Shown here: positions 40,171 through 50,503 of the stretch, in pieces
Position numbering within the stretch: position 1 is the first letter of the stretch
How the letters are laid out: each line of letters opens with the position of its first letter
From: Vigna angularis
Taxonomy: Eukaryota; Streptophyta; Magnoliopsida; Fabales; Fabaceae
Reading direction: 5' to 3'
Assembly (NCBI RefSeq): GCF_016808095.1
Contig: NC_068975.1
Span: 29,129,501 to 29,193,500, forward strand
DNA length: 64,000 bases
Notes under the pieces: model-generated
What the model saw: the letters and a program-made list of their open reading frames with translations, nothing else
Database searches by the model: none
What the model was told of the DNA's origin: nothing
Program-made: the position numbers and the translations under genes

Positions 40171-41577
40171 GATTTCTTTCTGACAAAAGCTATGACGTAT
40201 ATAAAGGATATTTCATTAAAAAAATAATTAATGAAAAGATACTTTGAATAGACATATGTCTAAGAAAATCGAGCAAGTGAATTTACACCAGCGCATCCTT
40301 ATTGAAATAGTTCATCAAAATCTAAATAAATGTTTTTAACCTCGGTGTTTTTTTTTGTCTTTAATCTCTTAAAAAATACCAACATCATATTGAAAAAAAT
40401 TAAATTGATGTCAGATTAAAAAAATTCGACGTTAATTAACAATGAACATAGAACAATCCAACATTAGCGTCCAATATTGCTTCCATTTTTACAATTCTAT
40501 TGAAAAGCAGAAAAACAATAAATGTAATCCAGATTTTGGTATTTTATACAACATAAACTATGAATTACGATATAACGTGCAGTCTAGTATGAACAACAAA
40601 TATGAATAACAGATAAGAACAACAAATAAGTTATTGAAAACGAAAACCGAAACTAACTTTCAAAAAATGTGGGTTCGTCAGAATAAAGTGTTGTCGCCAG
40701 TGAGAGAAAACGAAAACAATCGGTCAAAAAAATTAAAATCATAACTAAATTAGTTAATCAACATACTATCAAATAAAAAAAAATTACATATATTGATCGT
40801 CAAGCTTGGTTTGAGAAAAAGTTTGAGCAGAAAAAATAGTCTCGCATTAAAATTAAGTGAATAAATTTTCAATTTCGATACAAATTTTTATTAAATTTAC
40901 TAATATATAACATCTGATTTTAGGATATTCAACGTCTTATAACCTTTTAATGTAGGTATATTTTCACCTTCGTATTAAATATTTTTGCAAAAATTATTCA
41001 GTAAAACGTTAGACTTGTCAATATCAGACATCTTATAATCAATTGTTTGACGTTGACAATGCAATCTTTGCAACTGTACTAGTGTATCCTGGTAAACTTG
41101 TTATTATATATTTAATAGTGTAATATTTCTTTGAATTTATATACATTTTCATTCTTAATGCGTATCATTTATCACAATCATTTTATATAATATTTGTAAC
41201 TATTGATTTATTTTGGAAAGTTGAATTATTTATTATGTAACAATGTTCAGTTATTTATTACAACAAAGTTATAATGATTTTTTCAAAATAATTTATTTAG
41301 TCAGTCTTTTCTAAAGTCAACATATTACATTTGGTCAAATCATTCTGAAAAAAATAATAATTTGAAATTAATATATATATATATATATATAATTTTATGG
41401 TGTTTTTATTATTCATTACTTTAAAAAAGATTAGTTTATATACATTTTTATTTTTCATTATGACAATATGCTTTTAAAAGAAAAAATCATAATAAAAGAA
41501 CAATACTTTTAATGCAATGATTAATTATAATAATACTATCTCAGTGTATTTGAATTAAAATCAATTACTTATACTTA
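40171..41577. other. AT-rich spacer, no gene seen
   Basis: No coding frame of note. A (TA)n tract lies at 41370-41391. Confidence 0.6.
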
Positions 41578-41599
41578 TTATTACAAAAATAATACATTT

Positions 41600-42670
41600 T
41601 ACCAGGGGTTATATTTCGGACCCCGAATAATTTCCGGCGGCGGTTGAATGAAACTGCCGGTAATACTTAAACATTTCTCCAAAACGCAGTTGCCTCCCCC
41701 GCGCCTAATTTCGTTCTGCATCTAAAGTAATCTTTCCCAATTCCCTCCCTCCCCGCGCCTAACCCTTTCTGCATCTAACTTTGTCATTTTCTCTCAAACT
41801 CCTTCCCCGCACCATCTAATTGGCTTCGTGTTGATCTTTTCCTGCTTGGGAACGTCTTATTTTTCGTCGAAGGTCCCTGTTGGTAATGGGGACGTCGAGG
41901 CGTCTTGTTGTTCATTGAAGCGTCTTATTGTTTGTCGAAAGTAAGCAGTGATTACTGCGTTCGAGCTGAACTCTTTGCTTTTGCCTATCTCAAGCTCAAC
42001 TCTCGTGGATCTCTGCTATTTATAAAGGTGTGGCTCATGAGTCTATTGGAGTAAAACCAGCGACCTTGGTTCCAAAAGAAATCTTATCCCTTCCATTGTT
42101 TATCCCTTCACGGAGGAGCTCCTCCTTTAACACGCCCAACCAGAACTAGGGTTTCGATTTGAAACACCAGCCAAAGCGTATACCTCTCTCTTTCCCTTTT
42201 TTTCTCTCAATCAATTAGCTTCTCGCATTTATTCTATGTTCCTTTATCAGGGATTCGCGTTTTCCATATGTTCTTGATTTATCCATATGATATGACAAAC
42301 TGGACCAACTTGTAGAACAATTCGCGTCTTTAAATTAGTGTTTAGAGAACTTTTCTTTTTCAAACCGAATTTATAAAGATGATGACTCTATGTTATATTA
42401 GGAAGACTTCGTTGTAACTTGTTGGAATCTTCTCTCGTAGGTGATGCTCTGTATTTGAGCCTCTATGTGTTTGTTTAAATTTCGCTTTGAAGAATAGTTC
42501 GACTTATCTAGTCTCAGTTGTATAACACGTAAAAGAATTTCTGCCGCAATATGAGTGTAAGGATATTGTTTAACATGGCTACAAGGTATTTGAGGCGAGA
42601 ATGGAGAGATATGGGTTTCCATTTCCCACAGTGAAGTTCACTTGCTTACATTTGTGTATATTGATTTCAG
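41600..42670 (+). other. GC-richer leader-like segment upstream of the ICR fragment
   Basis: From about 41690 base composition rises and the text resembles gene leaders (CT-rich runs, TAGGGTTTCGATTTG). A donor-like AAAGC/GTATAC lies near 42178. It may be the captured 5' untranslated exon and first intron of the ICR gene. No protein was recognised here. Confidence 0.35.
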
Positions 42671-42842
42671 AAGTGATCCTCTGAGGGTACCTCAGAAGGT
42701 GTCACCTCGTGTTGTGCGCCAACTAAGGCCTACTACTGTGGACACTGATTCTGTATCTTCTTCAAGTCAGGCTAATAAATCATCAAAGGAGAGAAGCCCC
42801 AAAGTCACTGATCGCTGATCACCCAGAAGCCCAGTTGTTGAG
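42671..42842 (+). pseudogene. Captured exon fragment of an ICR/RIP-type ROP interactor
   Basis: Flanked by an acceptor (TTGATTTCAG) and a donor (GAG/GTATCG). The translation reads VPQKVSPRVVRQLRPTT, then DTDSVSSSSQ and KERSPKVTDR, the conserved N-terminal region I recall for interactors of constitutive active ROPs (coiled-coil microtubule/ROP scaffold proteins). An in-frame TGA at 42816-42818 interrupts DR-SPRSP, and two small compensating indels seem to lie near the start. The coiled-coil body of the protein is absent. Confidence 0.8.
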
Positions 42843-43178
42843 GTATCGATTATTTTTCTAATGATACATTAACTGCAAATTTCACCATTTCTTTGGAGCT
42901 TCCTTTAAATTCATTTGTCGATGTTTATTCTCCTCCTACAAAGTGCATTTTCACCATTTAGCAGATGGATAGTAGATGTACCTTTCTTTTTAAAGGATTC
43001 TGTTCTTAAAACATTTAAGTGTATTCAAGTCTCTGGAGTGAGTAGAATAAACTAATGGTCTATTCAGAGGTATAAATACACGTAGCACCTTTCTCAGTAA
43101 CAAATTTTCTCTCACGAACACGTTTTCTCTTTGATCTCAACCTTCTAAATTTTCTTTTCCTTTCTTCAGATAACCGTC

Positions 43179-43259
43179 ATGGTGCTCTTCAACGTTTCAC
43201 GCGTACACACTACTCCCTTCGATGGCCAAAAGCCTGGAACCTCTGGTCTCCGCAAGAAG
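43179..43259 (+). pseudogene. Captured first exon of cytosolic phosphoglucomutase
   Basis: Twenty-seven codons from ATG to the donor, including TTPFDGQKPGTSGLRKK, the diagnostic N-terminus of plant cytosolic phosphoglucomutase. The next native exon does not follow; the sequence continues with intron-like and then foreign material. Confidence 0.9.
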
Positions 43260-43905
43260 GTTGCATTTCTTCTCTACTTCTTCTCAATTCTCACTCGCCA
43301 TTTCATTCATTCCCAAATCACTTCATCCTTTGAATTCTCTGCGCTCCGTAGATTCTTTCTTGTTTTGTTTTTCTCAGAGTTGCAGTGCTGGATCTTGTCT
43401 TGAAATGAAATATCTTGATTCCGATCCCCTTCGGATCATGATGTTTTGATTGAGGTGCATGTGATGTTTATGCGTTGTGTTTGAGATGAATCGCTATTGG
43501 ATCAGAACGAATTCGTTGTACGCGGTTTAGGATCAGTTTAATTGTTTAGTTATTTGGAATTTCAATGTAGTTTGAATTAATTTTTCTGTTGTAAGATCTG
43601 TTTCACGAGCATCGATATGGTGTGGTGGATTACTCAAACTATTGATGGCTTTTGTGTGTAGTGGGGATTTGATGGTTAAAATTAAGTGGTGAGGAATTGG
43701 GTTAAACACGTGGCTGATAAATCATACTTTGTAATTATGTTTACCTTTGAATTATCATGTTTGAAAACCAATTGATGTTATTGTTATGCCTATCTATTTT
43801 ACGTAGTTTATGTCATATATAATGCAGTTCTGTCTGTTTCTGATACTGTTGTTTGTTTACTATATTTGATAATTTCGGATATACCATTTCTTTCTTTTTG
43901 TTTAG

Positions 43906-43997
43906 ATATTTGAAGTACCAAAGGACCATAGAAAGCCTAAGCCCTTCCATGATCACGTTTTTGTTTTCTCCATAGTTGATGGTTCCGGAATTATCAG
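43906..43997 (+). pseudogene. Captured exon fragment of BRX1 ribosome biogenesis factor
   Basis: After an acceptor (TTTAG) the frame reads IFEVPKDHRKPKPFHDHVFV then FSIVD, matching the Brix-domain protein BRX1. Native proteins continue DDHIWFRNYQ. Here about 10 bases are missing so that GTTGAT is joined to GGTTCCGGAATTATCAG, shifting the frame before the donor. Confidence 0.82.
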
Positions 43998-44830
43998 GTT
44001 TGTGTTTGTATTTGCACGAGATGTGAAGAATGACCTTTACTACTTTTACATTAATATAGAGGTTAAAACCAAGAGATTATTGTTAGGAGCATCTTTTCTG
44101 CCTATTTCTAAACAAATTATGTGTGTGCATTGTTATTATAAATATGTTGATTTCTCTTTTTAACCTTTACTCCTTTATAAACATGACTGAAGAATCAACT
44201 TATTTGTACATTTCAATTTGAAGGATTAGTTTTTGACAAGACTTGAATAATATCTAAAGAATGCTTAACCACAACAATTTTGAAGATGGAGATATTTGAC
44301 CATTATAATGAGTTTAAATTTGATTTACTACCAGTGTAAAACATTTTATTTGTAGTTTGAAAATTTCTCATTTATATTGCTTTGTTGCCTTACTATTTTT
44401 TCCGATGCGGTCACTTTGAAATTGAGTTTTTTTCTTTTTCTTTAGGTTTAATTTTATTTGTTCTATATCTAACATAGGAAGACATTTGAACTAATCTGAC
44501 TTCACCACTTTTGTTCTTTTAGATATAATTTATGATTTCATCCTTGAAATATACTATATTTTTTAATTAAACAAATGAAAATGTACATGTTCGGATCTTA
44601 TGATAACAAGGAGTAGAAAGCAAATTTTTATTTTCCAGCTTCAATGTTTTATACTCTGGAAAAGACTTATTTTCTTTCTTTAACTCACTACACCATTGGT
44701 TAAATATCTCTTCACTTACGCTTTCTTATGTGGGAGGACACGTAGTGGATATTCTTTTCATGCTCAATAACTTGTTTTTGTTTTAGTGTCATTATTCCGC
44801 ACATCGTTAATGATCTTAATGAATCTGCAG

Positions 44831-44944
44831 ATTATAACTAAAATGTCAGCAGCAAATGGTATAAGACGTGTTTGGGTTGGTCAAAATGGATTGCTTTCAA
44901 CTCCTACTGTGTCTGCTATCATACGTGAAAGAGTTGGAGCTAAT
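44831..44944 (+). pseudogene. Captured internal exon of cytosolic phosphoglucomutase
   Basis: Thirty-eight open codons between an acceptor (GAATCTGCAG) and a donor (AAT/GTGAGT), containing MSAANGIRRVWVGQNGLLST and IIRERVGA of phosphoglucomutase. The intervening native exon(s) are missing and the BRX1 piece lies between this exon and exon 1. The catalytic serine region (TASHNPGG in the family) is not present. Confidence 0.9.
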
Positions 44945-46822
44945 GTGAGTAATGTTTTCTACAGTTTGGTTCTCATTATTTGCTGTCTCATTATTATGCT
45001 TAGAATGCTTTTTGTTTCTTTGAATATGGTGCATGATTTTTATCGTGGAAGAACATCAATATGATTTTTATTAATTAAGATATTTAGTCATGTAAGAAAA
45101 TGTTATAAAATTTTACATTTGTCTTTGGTATATGATGATGTCTGAAGAACACATAATAATGTGATTTCAGTGAAAACGAAGGTTGATAAAGAAACTTGCC
45201 AATGAAAAAGGGTTGACAAGCTAAGAGAAAATGAGCATAATTACCTGTGAAAGAGAAGGATGTGAAAATAGTAAAGAATATGAAGAAAGGTTAAATTAAA
45301 GGAAGAGAAGCATGTGAAAATTTTAACATTTTTCAACCATCAATAATTTTTAAATTCGTCTAATAATTTTAACATTTTTCAAAATGTGACGTCCCAAAAT
45401 ATATATAGAAAGCATATATAATAAAGACGTCATCATTTCATAATATAGGAAAACGGTCAAGAGTAATTTAAGGATTACAATCATCCTTAGAATAGCTTGG
45501 AATTAAAAACTAGAGTATTAGGGTTTCTCTCTATAAATTACATAGAATTTAAAACTTTAAATGCACAAAAGTTCTACAAAGCTAGCAAATAAAAGCTAGC
45601 GAATCTAAGCTACAGCGTTGCCGTCCCCATCAAGAACTATTTCCAAAGTATCCTCCTTGCCATCTGCTCCTACCCAAGTGGGTAATCATCGCACATACCC
45701 AAACACAAACAAGTAGGGGTGAGCTAGACATAAAAAACATGTTATTCAACCTCACACGACATGCAAAAATCACTCAAACATGGTAAAATGACATCACAGA
45801 ACTTGTTACTTTATAAACCGACTCGTCTGGACTAGAATGATAGTCGAGCTATGGCGGGTCTTGCACTCGTGGTGGCTTATGAAACTTGGGCTTCCCCACT
45901 CTACCACTCTCACGAGGTTAGTCCGTTATCACTCACCTTGGGCCATACTAGAAGCACCCAAGACTAGGACCACCTGTTATTCCTCACCACATGGTTCAAT
46001 CCTCTCTATATGAGAAGAAAGACCACTGGAGTTCCAGGATGACCCCTAAGACTGAGCTCCTACTTTCATTCTAAACCCTAGCAGGGCACCACCATGTATC
46101 CTCTCCTTGAAGATTATGGAATTTCGTCCATGAACCATACTGTCACTTTGAAACTTAACCCAAGACATGAATAACCGGATACCATCATATTATCACAGTG
46201 AATTCAACATATCTCATACATTCACATACTTCCCACATAAATCACATCATTATAGTTCACAATCATGTTCAGATGCATAAATTCAAATCCAATAAAATCC
46301 AATCATCGCAGAAATCATACAAACTGAATATATCACAAAATAAATTAACAGTACATAATCTGTTCAATAGGATTTAAGTAAAAAAAACTTGTTGAGTAGA
46401 CTTCTAGGAAAGAGAGGTGCATCACAATGGACAACTTAAGTACCAAGTTTTTTCTTAGTCAAAGTGTTCCTCAACTAGTTTTTAACGAATTTCTTATTTA
46501 CAGATTCAAAACAACAGCATATAATATTAACATCGAAATTCAATATAGATAGATATACAGTAAACATTAACAGTATTCACACAAAATTTCAAGACACGAA
46601 TAGTAATAAAACAATACTAAATCATAATATAAAAGCATAGAAATGTTAGCTCCCCTACCTCTATTCTAGACTTCTCTTGCTCTGAATTTGTTTTTCTGAA
46701 AACTCTTCAGAACCTCTACTCTTTTTGCAACTAAAAATTTCTCCTTAACTCTTTCTTCTCTATTTCTCAAGCTCTCACTTGATTCTTCTTCTCTTGGTGC
46801 AGAATACCCTTTCCTTCCATGG

Positions 46823-46831
46823 CTATTTATA
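46823..46831 (-). promoter_or_regulatory. TATA box in left palindrome arm
   Basis: CTATTTATA on the plus strand reads TATAAATAG on the minus strand, the mirror of the box in the right arm. Confidence 0.45.
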
Positions 46832-47283
46832 GGTAAAAAAAAATTATTATTCATTATTTTTTTTTTATTTTAATATTATTTAAAAATAATATTTTAATCA
46901 TCCACTTGATCAAATCTGATCCTAATTCCTTCCATGCTAAGGAATTCTTATCCTTTTTACTATTAATATTTTTTTTACTATTCACTTTTTACTATTCAAT
47001 TTTCTTAAAAAAATCCTAAATAAGTTATCAAAAATTTAGAAGCAGAGGTTCAAATTTTTGATAACTTATCGTTTAAATTTTTGATAACTTATTTAGGATT
47101 TTTTTAAGAAAATTGAATAGTAAAAAGTGAATAGTAAAAAAAAATTTAATAGTAAAAAGGATAAGAATTCCTTAGCATGGAAGGAATTAGGATCAGATTT
47201 GATCAAGTGGATGATTAAAATATTATTTTTAAATAATATTAAAATAATAAAAAAAAATTAATGAATAGTAAATTTTTTTTACC

Positions 47284-47292
47284 TATAAATAG
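47284..47292 (+). promoter_or_regulatory. TATA box in right palindrome arm
   Basis: TATAAATAG just upstream of CCATGGGAGG. Its position near the inner end fits an LTR promoter pointing outward. Confidence 0.45.
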
Positions 47293-48798
47293 CCATGGGA
47301 GGGAAGGGTATTCTGCACCAAGAGAAGAAGAATCAAGTGAGAGCTTGAGAAATAGAGAAGAAAGAGTTAGGGAAAAAATTTTTAGTTGCAAGAAGAGTAT
47401 AGGTTCTGAAGAGTTTTCGGGAAAACAAATTCGGAGCAAGAGAAGTCTGGAATAGAGGTAATGGAGCTAACCTTTCTATGTTTTTATATTATGATTTAGT
47501 ATTATTTTATTACTATTCATATCTTGAAATTCTGTGTGAATACGGTTAATTTTTATTGTATATCTATCTATATTGAATTTCGGTGTTAATATTATATGTT
47601 GTTGTTTTGAATTTGTAAATAAGAAATTCGTTAAAAACTAGTTGAGAAACATTTTAGCTAAGGAAAAACTTGGTACTTAAGTTATCCATTGTGACGCACC
47701 TCTCTTTGCTGGAAGTCTACTCGACAAGTTTTTTTACTTAAATCCTATTGAACAGATTATGTACTGTTAATTTATTTTGTGATATATTCAGTTTGTATGA
47801 TTTCTGCGATGATTGGATTTGAATTTATACATCTGAACATGATTATGAACTATAATGATGTGATTTATGTGGGAAGTATGTGAATGTATGAGATATAGTG
47901 AATTCACTGTGATAATATGATGGTATTCGATTATTCATGTCTTGGGTTAAGTTTCAAAGTGACAGTATGGTTCATGGACGAAATTCCATGATCCTCAAGG
48001 AGAGGATACATGGTGGTGCCCTGCTAGGGTTTAGAATGAAAGTAGGAGCTCAGTCTTGGGGGTCATCTTGAAACTTCAATGGTCTTTCTTCTCATATAGA
48101 GAGGATTGAATCATGTGGTGAGGAGTAGCAGGTGGTCCTAGTCTTAAGTGCTTCCAGTATGGCCCAAGGTGAGTGATAACGGACTAACCTCGTGAGAGTG
48201 GTAGGGTGGGGGAGCCTAAGTTTCATAAGCCACCATGAGTGCAAGACCCGCCATAGCTCGACTATCATTCTAGTCCGGACGAGTCGGTTTATAAAGTAAC
48301 AAGTTCTGTGATGTTATTTCACCATGTTTGAGTGATTTTTGCATGTCGTGTGAGGTTGAATAATACGTTTTTTATGTCTAGCTCACCCCTACTTGTTTGT
48401 GTTTGGGTATGTGCGATGATCACCCACTTGGATGGCAACGAGGATACTTTGGAAACAGTTCTTGATGGGGACGGTAGCGCTGCAGCTTAGATTCGCTAGC
48501 TTTTATTTGCTAGCTTTGAAAAACTTTTATGCATTTAAGTTTTAAATTCTATGTAATTTCTAGGGAGAAACCCTAATACTCTAGTTTTCAATTCCACGTT
48601 ATTCTAAGGATGATTGTAATCCTTAAATTACTCTTGACTGCTTTCCTATATTATGAAATGATGACGTCTTTATTATATATGCTTTCTATATATATTTTGG
48701 GACGTCACATTAATGAGAAAGAAAAAATATCAAATGATGAAGACAAAAAGAAACTACAAAACTTATAATTATTATTCATAATATGTTTATTTTAATTT

Positions 48799-49053
48799 GG
48801 GTTAAATATGTTTTTCGTCCCTTAAGTATCACACGATTTTGGTTTTATTCCCTACTCGAAACTTTTATGGTTTTTAGTCCTCATAATATTGAAACTATTA
48901 TTATTAGTCCTTAAAAATGGACGACGTCAACTTTTAGTTGATATGGCAAACAGCGAGACCACGTCTTCTTCTTAAGTATCTGCCACGTTGCTTCTTCGTC
49001 ATCTCAGTTGGGGCAAAGCTGAGTTCTTCTTTTTCGTCATCTGAGATTAACCA
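48799..49053 (+). repeat. Left terminal inverted repeat of the Pack-MULE
   Basis: Runs from GGGTTAAATATG to TCTGAGATTAACCA and pairs with 49698-49951 with few mismatches. Confidence 0.92.
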
Positions 49054-49563
49054 ATTCACCAAAGGCTCCCTATCATCCTTCTCGTCAATCCTCAACGCCA
49101 CTTTCAACTCCTTCAACCCTTGTGCTGCAAATTCGAACCTTCCACTCCTCAACGATTCCTTCACACTTTCTAACCTCTTGTTCAACCCCACAACGGTTCC
49201 AACCAGCCCTAAGAGCTCCTTCTTCACCTTTAGCTCCTCTTTCTTCACCTTCATTTCCGGCACAACCTCGCGCACCTCGGCATCGATCGGTCGGTCGGAG
49301 AGGAGTCAGATAATGGCGGCAACGTCGTCGGAGACCTCGCGAGTCTGCGAAACGGCATCGTTGCAGAGAGAGAAGAGGCGCGCGAAGTCTTCACAGTGTG
49401 AGACGAGGTAGGACTTTACCTGAGAGCGGATCTGGAGGAACTGCGACTTGAGGCGCTGGATCAGGAGGTGCAGATCAGGCGCTGATAGAGGGAAGGTTGG
49501 GTCCGAGAGGTCCTGCGCCGAGAGAAGGTCGCGGAAGTTGATATTGTCGAAGAGAGACTCCAT
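49054..49563 (-). pseudogene. Captured 5' part of ZW10 kinetochore/Golgi tethering gene
   Basis: Read on the minus strand from ATG 49563: MESLFDNINFRDLLSAQDLS, then SAPDLHLLIQRL and VKSYLVSHCEDFARLFSLC, the N-terminal region of plant ZW10 (RZZ/NRZ tether subunit). The frame meets one TGA at 49306-49308 and then continues without shift through LLSDRPIDAEVREVV, SLRSGRFEFAAQGLKELKVA and REPLVNWLIS before running into the left terminal repeat. The bases between 49564 and 49697 look like the gene's own 5' leader. Only the first roughly 170 codons were captured, so no functional ZW10 can be made. Confidence 0.88.
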
Positions 49564-49697
49564 CGACGGCGCTAGCGCGGTGGCGAAGATGGCGGAGACT
49601 GCTAACGTGCGCTTGGAGTGTGTGTTTGTGTGGATGGTGTTAGCATGATGGGTGCGTTTGGACTTGATGGACTTTTGGTTTCAGCTCTGCGTGACAT

Positions 49698-49951
49698 TGG
49701 TTAATCTGAGATGACGAAAAAGAACTCAGCTTTGCCCCCAAACTGAGATGACGAAGAAGCAACGTGGCAGATACTTAAGAAGAAGACGTGGTCTCGCCGT
49801 TTGCCAGATCAACTAAAAGTTGACGCCGTCCATTTTTAAGGACTAATACTAATAGTTTCAATACTATGAGGACTAAAAATCATCAAAGTTTCGAGTAGGG
49901 ACTAAAACTAAAATCGTGTGATACTTAAGGGACGAAAAACATATTTAACCC
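49698..49951 (-). repeat. Right terminal inverted repeat of the Pack-MULE
   Basis: Inverse of 48799-49053, ending ACATATTTAACCC. Confidence 0.92.
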
Positions 49952-50104
49952 TTTTAATTTTTAGGAAACATTAATTGCAGTTTATATAATAATATTTTGG
50001 TTTATATTTGATGTTTACATTTATTTTTTGTTTCATATTATTTAATTTTGGTTTCTTTATGATAATCAAATCATTTGAATAATAAAAAAATAAATTATTT
50101 ACAT

Positions 50105-50503
50105 TTTCGACGGTTTTGAAAATCCCAACTATGTAAATTCAACAATTATTGGCAGTTTTGGAAAACCTTCAGAAGTACTGACGATTTTTGGAAACCCTCA
50201 CAAATATCGACAGTTTTGGTAAAATTTCTCCTAATATCGGTGGTTTTGGCAAAATCCTCGCTAATATCGGCGGTTTTCGAAAAACCCCATTAATATCGGC
50301 GTTTTTGGCAAAATTCCCCACTAATACTGGCGGTTTTGACAAACATCCGTTAATACGGACGGTTTCTAAAAAACCGTCGGTAATTATTTAGCGACGCAAC
50401 TTTTTTCAGAGGTTTTTTGAACCTCAGGTAACATACTTTTCGGCGATTAAAACCACCGAAAACGAAAAAAATAAACTTCCAAAAAACTGTATATTGTTGT
50501 AGT
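50105..50503. repeat. Subterminal repeats and right terminus of a CACTA-like element
   Basis: Eight or more degenerate units of about 30 bp containing ATATCGGCGGTTTT or variants, followed by a GAGGTTTTTTGAACCTC hairpin and the terminal GTTGTAGTG. Short clustered repeats next to a CACTACAA terminus are characteristic of plant CACTA transposons, where they bind the transposase. Confidence 0.72.

Larger units (their letters stand above)
45385..48709. repeat. 3.3-kb near-perfect palindrome of two LTR-like arms
   Basis: The left arm 45385-47038 and right arm 47074-48709 are inverted copies around a spacer of about 35 bp. The outer ends are TGTGACGTCCC and GGGACGTCACA. In plus orientation the right arm ends ATATATTTTGGGACGTCACA, close to the Ty3 LTR end TATAATTTTGGGATGTTACA at 19728-19747, and it shares the GAGGATTGAATCATGTGGTG-type middle block with 8413-9290. 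Each arm has a TATAAATAG box about 200 bp from the centre. The arms therefore look like two head-to-head LTRs of a related Ty3 family. Each arm also contains a 62-65 codon open frame with SAPREEESSESLRNREERV, probably leader sequence and not a gene. Confidence 0.88.
48799..49951. mobile_element. Pack-MULE carrying a ZW10 fragment
   Basis: Terminal inverted repeats 48799-49053 and 49698-49951 (about 255 bp) start GGGTTAAATATGTTTTTCGT. They are flanked by an identical 9-bp duplication TTTTAATTT (48790-48798 and 49952-49960), the signature of Mutator-like transposition. The unique core (49054-49697) is GC-rich and encodes on the minus strand the start of a ZW10 gene. There is no transposase. Confidence 0.93.
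41578..50503 (+). mobile_element. CACTA-like composite element carrying captured gene fragments (left end tentative)
   Basis: The right end reads GTATATTGTTGTAGTG (50488-50503), the inverse of CACTACAACAATATAC, a typical CACTA terminus. It is preceded by subterminal repeats. At the left, TATTACAAAAATAATACA (41578) resembles a decayed version of the same terminus and is followed, as at the right, by a short GGGGTT/ACCCC or GAGGTT/ACCTC hairpin and CGGCGG-rich sequence. The 3-bp flanks do not match, so the left boundary is inference. Inside are exon pieces of three unrelated genes, all plus strand, a 3.3-kb LTR palindrome and a Pack-MULE. No CACTA transposase was seen, so it would be non-autonomous. 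Confidence 0.55.

Noticed and set aside
42398..42622. 74-codon minus-strand frame upstream of the ICR fragment
   Set aside because: No recognisable content; it opposes the orientation of all captured pieces.
44685..44700. CACTACACCATTGG as a CACTA left terminus
   Set aside because: It starts with CACTACA, but none of the subterminal repeats found at 50105-50503 follows, and it lies inside the block of captured fragments.
41600..45300. Helitron as the vehicle for the captured exons
   Set aside because: Multi-gene capture fits Helitrons too, but I could not find a CTRR end with a preceding hairpin at a consistent place, whereas a CACTA terminus with subterminal repeats is visible. The possibility is not excluded.
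46666..47455. 62-65 codon frames in both palindrome arms, downstream of the TATA boxes
   Set aside because: They lie in the leader part of LTR-like repeats, differ by frame-disturbing changes in the second half, and show no domain. They are better viewed as leader sequence.
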